Notes: generated by a model not told the origin, from the sequence alone. 64,000 nt of DNA from Lentzea xinjiangensis (GCF_900110955.1 NZ_FOFR01000001.1:186001-250000); one strand, 5' to 3'; counted from the stretch's first letter, positions 26,748 through 37,806 are shown. Made by a program: numbers and translations.

Positions 26748-27664
26748 CCGCAATCGGCAACCGCAAGCACGCGCCCAAGAAGTACCTGGCCGAGAACGGG
26801 GCGCTGGCGGGGCTTCTCGTGCTCGTCGTGGCGATCGCGGTCGCGCAGCCGGCGTTCCTCACCGCGCAGAACCTGCTCAACGTCGGCGTGCAGGCCGCGG
26901 TCATCGCGATCATGGCGTTCGGCATGACGTTCGTGGTCGTCGCCGGTGGCATCGACCTGTCGGTGGGCAGCATCGCCGCGCTGGCCGCCATGGTCGGCGC
27001 GCTGACCGCGGGCCCGGCCGGCCTCGTCGTCGGCGCGCTGTGCGGTCTCGTCAACGGCGCGCTGATCAGCTACGGCAAGCTGCCGCCGTTCATCGCGACG
27101 CTGGCCATGCTCAGCGTCGCCCGCGGTCTCACGCTGGTGATCTCCGAGGGCCAGCCGCACGAGACCGACGCCGTGGTCACGTTCCTCGGCTCGAACCTCA
27201 CGCCGGTGGTTCCGCTGCCACTGCTGCTGATGCTGCTGTTCTTCGGCGTCACCGGCCTGGTGCTCACCCGCACCAACCTCGGCCGCCGCATGTACGCGAT
27301 CGGCGGCAACGAGGAGGCGGCGAAGCTCAGCGGCATCGACGTCCGCAGGCAGAAGCTCTGGATCTACGCCCTGTCCGGCCTGTTCGCCGCCGCCGCCGGC
27401 CTCGTGCTCGCGGGACGGCTGGCCTCCGCCGGTCCGCAGGCGGCGGCCGGCTACGAGCTCGACGCCATCGCCGCTGTCGTCATCGGCGGTGCGTCGCTGT
27501 CCGGTGGCGTCGGCCGCGCCACCGGGACGTTGGTCGGCGCACTCGTGCTCGCCGTCCTGCGCAACGGCCTCAACCTGCTGCAGGTGCCGCCGTTCTGGCA
27601 GCAGGTCGTCATCGGCGCGGTGATCGCTCTTGCCGCGTTGCTCGACTCACTTCGCCGTCGCTGA
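26744..27664 (+). CDS. rbsC: Ribose-type ABC transporter permease
   Basis: A 306-residue membrane protein with about ten helices and the CUT2 permease signature GMTFVVVAGGIDLSVGSIAA at about residues 64-83, plus the cytoplasmic loop ARGLTLVISEG. It forms the channel for the sugar delivered by RbsB. ATG 26744 overlaps the rbsA stop (ATGA). Confidence 0.93.
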   Translation: MTAIGNRKHAPKKYLAENGALAGLLVLVVAIAVAQPAFLTAQNLLNVGVQAAVIAIMAFGMTFVVVAGGIDLSVGSIAALAAMVGALTAGPAGLVVGALCGLVNGALISYGKLPPFIATLAMLSVARGLTLVISEGQPHETDAVVTFLGSNLTPVVPLPLLLMLLFFGVTGLVLTRTNLGRRMYAIGGNEEAAKLSGIDVRRQKLWIYALSGLFAAAAGLVLAGRLASAGPQAAAGYELDAIAAVVIGGASLSGGVGRATGTLVGALVLAVLRNGLNLLQVPPFWQQVVIGAVIALAALLDSLRRR

Positions 27665-27695
27665 GAAAACCCCGCAACAGGTAAGGAAGACCCCA

Positions 27696-28613
27696 ATGAA
27701 GGTGACCCGACGGATCGCGCTGACCCTCGGCGCCGCGGCACTGCTCGCGGCCGGGTGCGGTGGAACTGGGGCGTCGTCCGGAGGCCAGATCACCATCGGC
27801 CTGGCGGTGTCCACGGTGAACAACCCGTTCTTCGTGGAGCTGCAGCAGGGCGCCCAGGAGATGGCGGACCAGCTCGGCGCCAAGCTGACCGTGGTCGACG
27901 CGCAGAACGACGCGACGAACCAGGTCAACCAGGTGCAGACGCTGGTGACCCAGGGGGTCAAGGCGATCATCCTGAACCCGGTCGACTCCAAGCAGTCCGC
28001 GCCCGCGGCCAGGGCCGCCGAGATGGCGAACATCCCGCTGATCGCGGTCGACCGCTCGGTCGAGGGCAAGATCGCCGCCGAGGTCACCTCGAACAACGTG
28101 TCGGGCGGCAGCCTCGCGGCCATCGAGCTCGGCCGCGCCACCTCCGGCGAGGTCGCGCACCTCAGGGGCATCTCGGGCGCGTCGGCGTCGCGCGACCGCG
28201 GCCAGGGCTTCGAGCAGGGCCTGAACAGCGGCAACATCAAGGTCGTCGCCACCGCCGTCGCGGACTTCGACCGCGCCAAGGGCCTCAACGAGACCACGAA
28301 CCTGTTGCAGGGCCACCCGACCATCAAGGGCATCTTCGCCGAGAACGACGAGATGGCGCTCGGCGCGATCAAGGCTCTCGGCGCCCGCGCGGGCAAGGAC
28401 GTCGTGGTCGTCGGCTTCGACGGCACGCCCGACGGGCTCAAGGCCGTGCAGGAGGGCACGCTCGCCGCCACCATCGCGCAGCAGCCGAAGCTGCTCGGCT
28501 CCAAGTCCGTCGAGCAGGCGGTGCGCGCGGCGAAGGGCGAGTCCGTCCAGCAGGTCGTGGACGTCGAGGTCAAGGCCGTCACGAAGCAGAACGTGGCAGA
28601 GTTCATCAAGTGA
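27696..28613 (+). CDS. rbsB: Ribose-type substrate-binding lipoprotein
   Basis: A 305-residue periplasmic-binding-protein-like protein with a lipoprotein signal (LLAAGC lipobox, Cys about residue 21) anchoring it outside the membrane. The mature part begins ITIGLAVSTVNNPFFVELQQ and contains PVDSKQSAPAARAA and the late AENDEMALGAIKAL, typical of RbsB. The start is ATG 27696 with AAGGAAG upstream, 31 bases after rbsC. The sugar may be ribose given rbsK, but the specificity is inferred. Confidence 0.92.
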   Translation: MKVTRRIALTLGAAALLAAGCGGTGASSGGQITIGLAVSTVNNPFFVELQQGAQEMADQLGAKLTVVDAQNDATNQVNQVQTLVTQGVKAIILNPVDSKQSAPAARAAEMANIPLIAVDRSVEGKIAAEVTSNNVSGGSLAAIELGRATSGEVAHLRGISGASASRDRGQGFEQGLNSGNIKVVATAVADFDRAKGLNETTNLLQGHPTIKGIFAENDEMALGAIKALGARAGKDVVVVGFDGTPDGLKAVQEGTLAATIAQQPKLLGSKSVEQAVRAAKGESVQQVVDVEVKAVTKQNVAEFIK

Positions 28614-29485
28614 CGAACGAGCTGCTGGTCCTCGGGTCCGCCAACGCCGATCTCGTCGTCGAGGTCGGCAGGCGGCCCGCGGGCGGTGAGACCGTGCTCG
28701 GCGGCGACACCGTCGTGCTGCCCGGCGGCAAGGGCGCGAACACCGCCGTCGCCGCCGCTCGCGTGGGCGCCTCCGTCGCGCTCGTCGGCGCGGTCGGCGA
28801 CGACGGCTACGGCTCGGTGCTGCGCGAGTCGCTGGAGTCGGCCGGCGTCGGCACCTCGCTGGTGAAGACCTCCGCGCGGCCGACCGGGATCGCCTACATC
28901 ACCGTGACCCCGGACGGCGAGAACTCGATCGTGGTGTCGCCGGGCGCCAACTCCGACGTGGCGCCGTCCGATGTGGACTCCCTGTCGTTCGACGGCGTCC
29001 GCGTCCTGACGTGCTCGCTGGAGGTGCCGCTGGAGACGGTGGTCCACGCGATCGGCGTCGCGGCACGGGCGGGCGTCCGGCCGGTGCTCAACCTGTCGCC
29101 GGTCGCCGAGCTGCCCGCGGAGGCGTTGCGGCAGCTCGACGTCCTGATCGTGAACGAGCACGAGGCGGCGCAGCTCGCGCCGGACTGGCGCGGCCTGCTC
29201 GGGCTCGGCCCGGCGTCGGCGATCGTCACCCTGGGCTCGCGCGGCGCCGCCGTGGTGACCCGGTCCGGGGTCGTCGAGGTGCCGTCGATCGAGGTGCCCG
29301 AGGTCGTCGACACGACCGGCGCCGGTGACGCGTTCGCCGGTGCCCTGTCCGCGCGGCTGGCGCAGGGCGACGATCTCGTGCAGGCTGCCCGCTACGCGGT
29401 GAAGGTCGCCGCGCTGTCCGTCACGAAGGCGGGCGCGCAGCCCTCGTACCCGACCGCCGCCGAGGTGCGCTCGCTGACGGGGTGA
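28610..29485 (+). CDS. rbsK: Ribokinase
   Basis: A 291-residue PfkB-family sugar kinase: N-terminal VLGSANADLV, PfkB box 1 GGKGANTAVAAARVGA, and box 2 DTTGAGDAFAGAL with the catalytic Asp. It phosphorylates imported ribose to ribose 5-phosphate. The start is GTG 28610, overlapping the rbsB TGA. It ends the operon. Confidence 0.93.
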   Translation: MTNELLVLGSANADLVVEVGRRPAGGETVLGGDTVVLPGGKGANTAVAAARVGASVALVGAVGDDGYGSVLRESLESAGVGTSLVKTSARPTGIAYITVTPDGENSIVVSPGANSDVAPSDVDSLSFDGVRVLTCSLEVPLETVVHAIGVAARAGVRPVLNLSPVAELPAEALRQLDVLIVNEHEAAQLAPDWRGLLGLGPASAIVTLGSRGAAVVTRSGVVEVPSIEVPEVVDTTGAGDAFAGALSARLAQGDDLVQAARYAVKVAALSVTKAGAQPSYPTAAEVRSLTG

Positions 29486-29528
29486 CCGCCGCGCCGCGAC
29501 CCGCCGGTGGATTGGTCGCACTGCGCTG

Positions 29529-29563
29529 TTGGCGGTTCACAGCGGAAGGGTATGGTCTAGACC

Positions 29564-29565
<2 letters not shown>
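29529..29565 (+). promoter_or_regulatory. ptsI promoter with DasR-type operator (dre) over the start codon
   Basis: ATGGTCTAGACCAT (29552-29565) is a perfect palindrome that matches the centre of the DasR consensus, with TGGTCTAGACCA intact. It overlaps the -10 TATGGT (29551-29556) and the ATG of ptsI at 29564. A -35 TTGGCG (29529-29534) is 16 bases upstream. The -10 spacing makes the mRNA leaderless. DasR is the GntR-family N-acetylglucosamine regulator known to control pts genes in Streptomyces. Confidence 0.85.
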
Positions 29566-31191
<1,626 letters not shown>

Positions 31192-31195
<4 letters not shown>

Positions 31196-31593
31196 CCGAT
31201 CGCCGTCACGCGGATCTCGACGCGCATCCTCGGGTGACCGAGGGCGGTGACCCCGCTCTCGGTCCAGATCGGCGCTCGATCGCCCATCCGCCGGCGGAAC
31301 TGCTCGACCATCACCCGGTTGTGCTCCTCGAAGCCGTCCTCCAGCACGTGGTACGAGTTCACGTGCACGACGTCGGCCCACGTCACCCCGGCGGTCCGCA
31401 ACGTCCGCTCGACGTTGTCGAAGGCCTGCACGATCTCGGCCTCCAGCGTCTCGGGGAACTCGAAGCCGTCGTCCCAGCCGCCCTGCCCGGACGTCTCGAC
31501 CCGGTCACCGATGCGCACCGCCTGGCTGTAGTGCATGTTCTCCAGTTGCGTCTCGCCGTAGCCCGGTGTCGCGAAGAACTCGACCTTGCTCAT
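31192..31593 (-). CDS. RidA/YjgF family protein
   Basis: A 133-residue single-domain Rid protein; most of the family deaminate reactive enamine/imine intermediates. The N-terminal part reads YSQAVRIGDRVETSGQGGWD, and the middle TLRTAGVTWADVVHVNSYH is typical. The C-terminal Arg-containing motif reads MRVEIRVTAIG. The start is ATG 31593 with GGAGGCAGGG upstream. Divergent from the MarR gene, with two operator palindromes in between. Confidence 0.88.
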
Positions 31594-31607
31594 CCCTGCC
31601 TCCAATG

Positions 31608-31651
31608 ACTTCACGCTTGAAGTCAACCGTACACGACTTCAAGCGTGAAGT
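31608..31651. promoter_or_regulatory. Twin MarR operators between ridA and marR
   Basis: ACTTCACGCTTGAAGT (31608-31623) and ACTTCAAGCGTGAAGT (31636-31651) are exact reverse complements of each other, and each is itself a dyad (ACTTCA...TGAAGT). Centres are 28 bases apart. The second overlaps a TAAGCT -10-like box six bases before the marR GTG. Confidence 0.85.
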
Positions 31652-31662
31652 AAGCTGGGCGG

Positions 31663-32112
31663 GTGGAGTGGCTGAACGCGGAGGAGAAGGAAGCCTGGAC
31701 GGGGCTGGTCTCGTTGCTGCTGCTCATGCCGGGCAGGCTGGAGGCGCCGCTGCAACAGGAGTCGGGCCTGAGCCTCTTCGACTACCTGGTGCTCAGCCAC
31801 GTCTCGGAGGCCCCCGACCGCCGCATGCGCATGAGCGAGCTCGCCCACCTGGCCAACGGCTCGCTGTCGCGGCTGTCCAACGTGGTCAAGCGCTTCGAGC
31901 ACCGCGGCTGGGTGGTCCGCCACCCCGACCCCGACGACGGCCGGTACACCCTCGCCTCGCTGACCGACGAGGGCTTCGAGGTGGTCAGGGCCGCCGCCCC
32001 CGCACACCTGCGCTCGGTCCGGCAGTTCGTGCTGGATCCGCTCACGGGCGAGGACCGCCAGGCGTTGACGCGCATCGCGGCCAAGCTGCGCGTGTCGATC
32101 CCGCCGCCCTAA
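31663..32112 (+). CDS. MarR family regulator
   Basis: A 149-residue winged-helix protein: dimerisation helices at both ends, recognition region MRMSELAHLANGSLSRLSNV, and wing RHPDPDDGRYTLASLTDEG (DxR motif). The start is GTG 31663, probably leaderless. It likely represses itself and the divergent ridA through the twin operators. It shares overlapping stop codons with the LysR gene. Confidence 0.9.
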   Translation: MEWLNAEEKEAWTGLVSLLLLMPGRLEAPLQQESGLSLFDYLVLSHVSEAPDRRMRMSELAHLANGSLSRLSNVVKRFEHRGWVVRHPDPDDGRYTLASLTDEGFEVVRAAAPAHLRSVRQFVLDPLTGEDRQALTRIAAKLRVSIPPP

Positions 32113-32954
32113 CGCGCCGCCCGCAGCTCGTCGAGCACCGCCCTGACCAGCGGGTGCTCCTCCGACCCTCGCCGCACCGCCGCCACCACCCGCCGCAGCG
32201 GCGCCACCCCCGCCACCGGCATCCCGCGCACGGCGTTGCGGGGAGCCAACGCCACCCCCGCCCCGGCCGCGACCAGCGCCTCGATCGCCCGGAAGTCGTC
32301 AGAGGTGTGCCGGATGCGCGGCGTGAACCCGGCCTGCGCGCACGCCATCTCCACCACGTCCCGCAGCGGGTTGCCGGGCAGCGTCACGACCCAGTCCTCG
32401 TCGGCAAGCGAAGCCAGGTCCACCGGCCCGGCAGCCTCCCGCCCCGGCGGCAGGACGACGTCGAAGGGCTCGGTGTAGAGCGGGAAGCGGCTCATCCGGT
32501 CGGTGGTCCGGTGCTCTTCGGTGATCGCCACGTCGATCTCGCCGTCCAGCAACAACCGCACGCTCTCGTGCCCCTCGGCGTCGCGCACGCACAGCTCGAT
32601 CGACCGTTCTTTCAACGCCGCCAGCGCGGGCGCCACGACCTGGGTGATCGCCGAGGAGAACCCGGCGACCGCCACCTGGCCCGCGGACCCCGCGGCCAGG
32701 GCGTCCAAAGTGGCCTGTGCGCGTTCCAGCTCCGCGGCGACGACGTGGGCGTGCGCGACGAGCAGCGAGCCGGCCGGGGTCAGGGACACCCGGCGTCCCT
32801 TGCGCAGCAGCAACGGGTGTCCCGCCTCGGACTCCAGGGCGGCGAGCTGCTGCGACACCGCTGACGGCGTGAGGTGCAGTGCCGCGGCCGCCGCCGTCAC
32901 CGTGCCGTGGTCGGCGAGTGCGCGCAGGACGCGGAGCCGTCGTGGGTCGATCAC
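32109..32954 (-). CDS. LysR family regulator
   Basis: A 281-residue protein with an N-terminal winged helix (LRVLRALADHGTVTAAAAAL, then TPSAVSQQLAALE) and a C-terminal substrate-binding domain. The GTG start overlaps the stop of the CU044_5270-type gene, so it may be translated from that transcript. No divergent target gene is next to it, which leaves its regulon unclear. Confidence 0.9.
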   Translation of the reverse strand: MIDPRRLRVLRALADHGTVTAAAAALHLTPSAVSQQLAALESEAGHPLLLRKGRRVSLTPAGSLLVAHAHVVAAELERAQATLDALAAGSAGQVAVAGFSSAITQVVAPALAALKERSIELCVRDAEGHESVRLLLDGEIDVAITEEHRTTDRMSRFPLYTEPFDVVLPPGREAAGPVDLASLADEDWVVTLPGNPLRDVVEMACAQAGFTPRIRHTSDDFRAIEALVAAGAGVALAPRNAVRGMPVAGVAPLRRVVAAVRRGSEEHPLVRAVLDELRAAR

Positions 32955-33967
32955 CGCTCAATGATGGGGGATTCCACCGGACCGTTCACGGGGACGTCCT
33001 GCGGCACGATCGGCTCGAAGTCCACCTCGTCCAGCAGGAGGTACTCCTCGTTCGAGATGGGCACACCGGCGGGCAGGCCGTACTGGGACGTGGTGATCAC
33101 GTCCCGCCTGATCACCGGCAGACCGGTCTCCTCGTCGACGACCAGTTGCGCCTCGACGTCGGTGAACTGGAAGGTCGGCGGCGCGCTGACCGCCACACCG
33201 GTGCCGCGCCGCGCCTCCCCCACCTGCACCTCACCCAGGACCCGCGCCCCGTCGAGCGTCTTGAGCAGCTCGAACGCCGCCCGCCGCTGATCGTCGCGGA
33301 TGTTCGAGGCCATCAGCTCCATCACGAGCGTCGCGATCCGGTAGGTGTCCTTCCCGACGATCGTCTCCAGCGCCTTCCCCAGCTCCCGCGGATCGGCGGG
33401 CAGCGAGTCCAGTGAATCCAGGCGCACCTGGCTGTGCGCGGACATCTGGAGTCCGGACACGGTGGTCTTCTGCACAGACGGCTTCATCGGCCCCATGCGC
33501 ACCGAGCGGCTCCCACCGACCAGGGGCGCGACCTCCGGCTTCCCCGCCGCCTCCCACCCGTCGTACTCCCTGGTCAGCGGCATGGGCGTGACGCTGCCGT
33601 CCTTCTGGACGACTGAGATCCGGCTGTCGGTGGTCATCCACTGCTCCGACATGGAGCTGAAGTACGCGCCGTACGGCTTCGCCGGGTCACCGACGATCAT
33701 GATCGAGTGGATCCGCGTCAGCACGTGCCACCAGCGCGGTGCCGCGGCAGGTTGCACGGGCTGAGGGGGCGCGGGCAGCAGGACGACCGCAAGAACGATC
33801 ACCGCGCCGATGACCAGCAACGGGGCGTACCGCCGCACGAACTGGATCCGCGCAGGCCTCTCTCGCGGCAACGAAGTGATGCGCGCGAGGTCGCGTTCCA
33901 TCCGGTCGCGGTCGACCTCGGGAGTGGGCGGCTTGGCCTGGGCCAGGTCCTTCAGGAGGTCTTCCAT
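32951..33967 (-). CDS. CU044_5270-family membrane protein, likely partner of the ECF sigma factor
   Basis: A 338-residue protein with a cytoplasmic N-terminus (MEDLLKDLAQAKPPTPEVDR, then MERDLARI), one membrane helix (YAPLLVIGAVIVLAVVLLP) and an outer domain. This layout is found beside ECF sigma factors in actinobacteria, where it may serve as an anti-sigma or sensor protein; that role is inferred from position. ATG 33967 overlaps the sigma gene by 16 bases. Confidence 0.75.
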   Translation of the reverse strand: MEDLLKDLAQAKPPTPEVDRDRMERDLARITSLPRERPARIQFVRRYAPLLVIGAVIVLAVVLLPAPPQPVQPAAAPRWWHVLTRIHSIMIVGDPAKPYGAYFSSMSEQWMTTDSRISVVQKDGSVTPMPLTREYDGWEAAGKPEVAPLVGGSRSVRMGPMKPSVQKTTVSGLQMSAHSQVRLDSLDSLPADPRELGKALETIVGKDTYRIATLVMELMASNIRDDQRRAAFELLKTLDGARVLGEVQVGEARRGTGVAVSAPPTFQFTDVEAQLVVDEETGLPVIRRDVITTSQYGLPAGVPISNEEYLLLDEVDFEPIVPQDVPVNGPVESPIIER

Positions 33968-34425
33968 GACTCCCTCGCACTGTCGAATTTCGGAGTCCAC
34001 AGAGCAGCCTGCAGTCGCCGCCGAGCCCGGTGCAGCCGCACGAAGAACGTCGCCGGCGTGCACCCGAGCACCTGCGCCGCCTCCGCCGCCGCCAGCCCGT
34101 GCCACGCGATCAGGGTGAGGACCTCCTGGTCGGCCTCGGACAGGCTCGACAGCGCCGCCCGCAGCTCGATCACCGCGAACTCGTCCTCGGCGGGGAAGTC
34201 CGTCAGCTCGTAGTGCGTCGTCTGCCGACGGGTCTCGCGCACCAGGTTGCGGGCGATGCCGAGCAGCCACGGCAACGCGTTCGACGGCATCTGAGCGGAC
34301 TTCCGCCAGGCGATCGTGAAGGTCTCGCTGGTGATGTCCTCGGCGAGTCGCGCCCCCGCGTGGCTCGCGGCGTAGGCGAGCACTCGCGGGTAGCACTCGC
34401 GGTAGACCGTCGCGAATTCCTCCAC
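33952..34425 (-). CDS. ECF RNA polymerase sigma factor
   Basis: A 157-residue sigma-70 family protein from GTG 34425 (VEEFATVYRECYPRV). Region 2 includes AEDITSETFTIAWRK and LPWLLGIARNLVRE. Region 4 includes LSSLSEADQEVLTLIAWHGL and AQVLGCTPATFFVRLHRAR. A longer start at 34500 would add 25 unlikely residues that overlap the DUF397 gene. It is coupled to the following membrane protein, its probable antagonist. Confidence 0.88.
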   Translation of the reverse strand: MEEFATVYRECYPRVLAYAASHAGARLAEDITSETFTIAWRKSAQMPSNALPWLLGIARNLVRETRRQTTHYELTDFPAEDEFAVIELRAALSSLSEADQEVLTLIAWHGLAAAEAAQVLGCTPATFFVRLHRARRRLQAALWTPKFDSARESWKTS

Positions 34426-34454
34426 GCCGAGTAGTGCGCTGGCCGCGCCGATTC

Positions 34455-34622
34455 TTACCGTTGAGTGACGCGGGTCACATGTTGGAGGAACGCGGACCAC
34501 GCCTCACCCGAGACCGGCACGTGCGCGGCGGGGGCCTTGCTGTCGCGGATGCCGATGCCGCGCCCGACCTCGACGCAGTCGCTCGAGTTCGGACTGTGGG
34601 AGCTCTTGCGCCAGGTCGACAT
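34455..34622 (-). CDS. DUF397 small protein
   Basis: A 55-residue protein with the DUF397 pattern: WRKSSHSPNSSDCVEVG near the start, then IRDSKAP and a C-terminal WSAFLQHV. It lies 13 bases after the XRE regulator, with GAGGAGG before the ATG at 34622. In Streptomyces, XRE (WhiJ-like) and DUF397 proteins form paired regulatory or toxin-antitoxin-like units linked to development. Confidence 0.92.
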   Translation of the reverse strand: MSTWRKSSHSPNSSDCVEVGRGIGIRDSKAPAAHVPVSGEAWSAFLQHVTRVTQR

Positions 34623-34635
34623 GCGGAACGCCTCC

Positions 34636-35463
34636 TCAGACCAGGATGCTGCTGATCAGCCTCTTCGATTGTTCCGGATCAAGAGCTTGAACGTCGAGCA
34701 ACTTCAGCACCGAGGAGTAGACCGCGAGCGACTTCGTGTCTTCCAGGAAGAGACCGGAGGTCTCGCCTTCGAGGAAGATGACCGGCTCGAACTTCTCGTA
34801 ACCAAGCCTGAGGAATGATCCGGAAATTCCGGCATGTGCCCCGATGGCGGTAGGAACGACTCGCACGGTGATGTAGTCGCGCTGCGCCATGCCCAGGAGG
34901 TGGAGGTACTGGTCCTTCATCACATCCGGCCCGCCCACCGGCAGGCGCAGAGCCTGTTCGTGGATGTAGAACAGGAACGTACGGCTCCAATGGAAGAGCT
35001 TGCGGCGTTCAAGCTTCGCGGTGATGACTTTCTCGTAGTCAATCGACTTGGAGCGAGCCACTCGGTCGATGGCGGCACGCATGTAGTCAGCGGTCTGGAG
35101 GTGGCCTGGGACGAGATTCGTCGACCAGACAGTGATTTCGTTGGCGAGACGCTCCTGGTTGAGCAGCACGGGGACCTGGTCCGGTGGTCCGTCGGGGATC
35201 TTGAGATAACCGCTCTCGCGCGTTTCCCGAAACAGGGCAAGCAAGTAATCGGCCTCAAGCGGCTTGACACGGCAGTAGCCGAGCAGCCGTTCCAGGTCGG
35301 CCTGGGTCACGCCGCCCTTGCCGCGCACCAGGTCGGAGAGTTTGGCTTCGTCCCAGCCGAGTTCTTCGGCGAGCTTGCGGTGGGTCAGCCCGGTCCGCTC
35401 GATGGCGTTGCGGACGCCCTCGCCGAACTCCCGTCCCACCACACTGGACTTTCGTCGTGGCAT
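34636..35463 (-). CDS. XRE/WhiJ-like regulator with DUF5753 domain
   Basis: A 275-residue protein. The N-terminal HTH_XRE covers about residues 12-66 (GLTHRKLAEELGWDEAKLSD), and the C-terminal DUF5753 (about 90-265) includes PGHLQTADYMRA and a late FLEGETSGLFLED. The start is ATG 35463 (MPRRKSSVVG). It is typical of the many XRE-DUF397 pairs of filamentous actinomycetes. GC content here is visibly lower than in neighbours, suggesting acquisition. Confidence 0.92.
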   Translation of the reverse strand: MPRRKSSVVGREFGEGVRNAIERTGLTHRKLAEELGWDEAKLSDLVRGKGGVTQADLERLLGYCRVKPLEADYLLALFRETRESGYLKIPDGPPDQVPVLLNQERLANEITVWSTNLVPGHLQTADYMRAAIDRVARSKSIDYEKVITAKLERRKLFHWSRTFLFYIHEQALRLPVGGPDVMKDQYLHLLGMAQRDYITVRVVPTAIGAHAGISGSFLRLGYEKFEPVIFLEGETSGLFLEDTKSLAVYSSVLKLLDVQALDPEQSKRLISSILV

Positions 35464-35490
35464 GTCGACGAAACTAGAAGAAAGTCTCGT

Positions 35491-35547
35491 ACCGGCTCCA
35501 TCTTTTACTTCCAAATGTCCCTGAAGGAAGTAGTTTTTGGAGCCGGT
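35491..35547. repeat. Long imperfect inverted repeat upstream of the XRE gene
   Basis: ACCGGCTCCA (35491-35500) pairs with TGGAGCCGGT (35538-35547), and ACTTCC with GGAAGT inside, around a 13-base loop. It lies between the kbl stop and the XRE start in an AT-rich stretch. It could terminate kbl or serve as operator for the XRE gene. Confidence 0.65.
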
Positions 35548-35560
35548 CCAAGTCCTACGG

Positions 35561-36739
35561 TTACATCTTCGCCCGTGCGGCCACAAATGCGTCCACGGCA
35601 CGATTGACGTCATCGGCCGTGTGTGCGGCGGACATCTGCGTGCGAATGCGCGCCTTGCCGTGCGGCACGACGGGGTACGAGAAGCCGATCACGTAGACGC
35701 CCTGTTCCAGCAGCAGGTCGGCGAGCCGCGAGGCCTCGGCCGCGTCGCCGATCATCACCGGGATGATCGGGTGCTCGCCCGGCAGCAGGTCGAAGCCCTC
35801 CTCGGTCATCCGGCGGCGGAACAGCTCGCTGTTCGACCGCAGCCGGCTCAGCAGCTCCGAGGACGACGAGAGCATGTCCAGCGCGGCGATCGAGGCTGCC
35901 GTGATCGAGGGCGCGAGGGAGTTCGAGAAGAGGTACGGGCGCGAGCGCTGGCGCAGCAGTTCGACGATCTCCGCGCGACCCGACGTGTACCCGCCGGACG
36001 CGCCGCCGAGCGCCTTGCCGAGGGTGCCGGTCACGATGTCGACGCGGTCCTGCACGCCGAACAGCTCCGGCGTGCCGCGGCCGGTCGGGCCGGTGAAGCC
36101 GACCGCGTGCGAGTCGTCGACCATGACCAGCGCGTTGTAGCGGTCGGCCAGGTCGCAGATCTCGTCCAACGGCGCGAGGTAGCCGTCCATCGAGAACACG
36201 CCGTCGGTCGCGATGAGGCGGTAGCGCGCGTCGGCCGCGTCCTTGAGCTGGCGCTCCAGGTCGTCCATGTCGCGGTTCTTGTAGCGGAACCTGCGGGCCT
36301 TGGACAGGCGCACGCCGTCGATGATCGACGCGTGGTTCAGCTCGTCGGAGACGATCGCGTCCTCGGCGCCGAGCAGCGTCTCGAACAGGCCGCCGTTCGC
36401 GTCGAAGCACGAGCTGTAGAGGATCGTGTCGTCGGTGCCGAGGAACTCGGAGAGCTTGCGCTCCAGCTCCTTGTGCGGTTCCTGCGTGCCGCAGATGAAC
36501 CGCACCGAGGCCATGCCGAAGCCCCAGTCGTCCAGCGCCTTCTTCGCGGCCTCGATCAGGCGCGGGTGGTCGGCGAGGCCGAGGTAGTTGTTGGCGCAGA
36601 AGTTCAGCACCTCGGCACCGGAACCGACCCGGACGGCGGCGTTCTGCGGGGTGCCGATCACGCGCTCGGACTTGTAGAGCCCGGCCTCCCGGATCTCCCC
36701 GATCGTGGAGACCAGGTCGTTCTTCAGCTCGCCGTACAT
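35561..36739 (-). CDS. kbl: Glycine C-acetyltransferase (2-amino-3-ketobutyrate CoA ligase)
   Basis: A 392-residue PLP enzyme of the alpha-oxoamine synthase family. It has [14 protein letters not shown] near the N-terminus, [10 protein letters not shown], and the PLP-lysine motif [15 protein letters not shown]. It splits 2-amino-3-ketobutyrate with CoA into glycine and acetyl-CoA, the second step of threonine degradation. ATG 36739 shares one base with the tdh stop (TGATG), so the two are coupled. Confidence 0.96.
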   Translation of the reverse strand: MYGELKNDLVSTIGEIREAGLYKSERVIGTPQNAAVRVGSGAEVLNFCANNYLGLADHPRLIEAAKKALDDWGFGMASVRFICGTQEPHKELERKLSEFLGTDDTILYSSCFDANGGLFETLLGAEDAIVSDELNHASIIDGVRLSKARRFRYKNRDMDDLERQLKDAADARYRLIATDGVFSMDGYLAPLDEICDLADRYNALVMVDDSHAVGFTGPTGRGTPELFGVQDRVDIVTGTLGKALGGASGGYTSGRAEIVELLRQRSRPYLFSNSLAPSITAASIAALDMLSSSSELLSRLRSNSELFRRRMTEEGFDLLPGEHPIIPVMIGDAAEASRLADLLLEQGVYVIGFSYPVVPHGKARIRTQMSAAHTADDVNRAVDAFVAARAKM

Positions 36740-37770
36740 CAGGCTCCCGTCCAGTCGAGGATGACCTTGCCGCACTTGCCTTCACGCGCGGTGGCGAACG
36801 CCTCCGCGTGCTGCGTGTGGTCGTACCGGTGCGTGATGACCGGTGCGAGGTCGAGGCCGCGCTGGAGCAGCACGGTCATCGAGTACCAGGTCTCGAACAT
36901 CTCGCGGCCGTAGATCCCCTTGACGTGCAGCATCTTCAGCACGACGCTGCTCCAGTCGACGGGGAACTCCTCCGCGGGCAGCCCCAGCATCGCGATGCGA
37001 CCGCCGTGCGCCATGTTCGCGATCATGTCCCGCATCGCCACGGGCTTGCCGGACATCTCCATGCCGACGTCGAAGCCCTCGGCCATGCCGAGCTCGGCCT
37101 GCGCGTCGGCGATCGTCCGCTCGGCGACGTTGACCGCGAGGTCGACGCCGACCTTGCGGGCGAGGTCCAGCCGGTGCTCGGAGATGTCGGTGATCACGAC
37201 GTTGCGCGCGCCCGCGTGCTTGGCGACGGCGGCGGCCATGATGCCGATCGGGCCGGCACCGGTGATGATCACGTCCTCGCCGATGACGGGGAAGCTCAAC
37301 GCGGTGTGCACGGCGTTGCCGAACGGGTCGAAGATCGCGGCCACGTCCAGGTCGACGGGCGTGCGGTGCACCCACGCGTTCTGCTCGGGCAGCACGACGT
37401 ACTGGGCGAACGCGCCGTTGGAGTGCACGCCGAGACCGCGGGTGTTGGCGCAGAGGTGACGGCGGCCCGCCTTGCAGTTGCGGCACGTCCCGCACACGAG
37501 GTGGCCCTCGCCGCTGACCAGGTCGCCGACCTTCACACCGGTCACCGAGCCGCCGACCTCGACGACCTCGCCGACGAACTCGTGGCCGAGGACCAGCGGC
37601 GCCTCGATGTTGGCCGCGGCCCAGTCGTCCCACGAGTCGATGTGCAGGTCGGTGCCGCAGATACCGGTGCGCAACACCCTGACCAGCACGTCCGCCGGTC
37701 CCGGAACCGGGTCCGGGACATCGGTCAGTTCGAGACCAGGCCCAGCGGCGACCTTGACGAGAGCCTTCAT
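36739..37770 (-). CDS. tdh: L-threonine 3-dehydrogenase
   Basis: A 343-residue zinc medium-chain dehydrogenase: catalytic zinc Cys in [21 protein letters not shown], structural-zinc cysteines in [15 protein letters not shown], and NAD-binding [18 protein letters not shown]. It oxidises threonine to 2-amino-3-ketobutyrate for Kbl. The start is ATG 37770 ([12 protein letters not shown]). First gene of the tdh-kbl operon. Confidence 0.96.
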   Translation of the reverse strand: MKALVKVAAGPGLELTDVPDPVPGPADVLVRVLRTGICGTDLHIDSWDDWAAANIEAPLVLGHEFVGEVVEVGGSVTGVKVGDLVSGEGHLVCGTCRNCKAGRRHLCANTRGLGVHSNGAFAQYVVLPEQNAWVHRTPVDLDVAAIFDPFGNAVHTALSFPVIGEDVIITGAGPIGIMAAAVAKHAGARNVVITDISEHRLDLARKVGVDLAVNVAERTIADAQAELGMAEGFDVGMEMSGKPVAMRDMIANMAHGGRIAMLGLPAEEFPVDWSSVVLKMLHVKGIYGREMFETWYSMTVLLQRGLDLAPVITHRYDHTQHAEAFATAREGKCGKVILDWTGA

Positions 37771-37806
37771 GCGGGAAGTTTCACCCTTCGCTGCTTGTGC
37801 AGTCCA

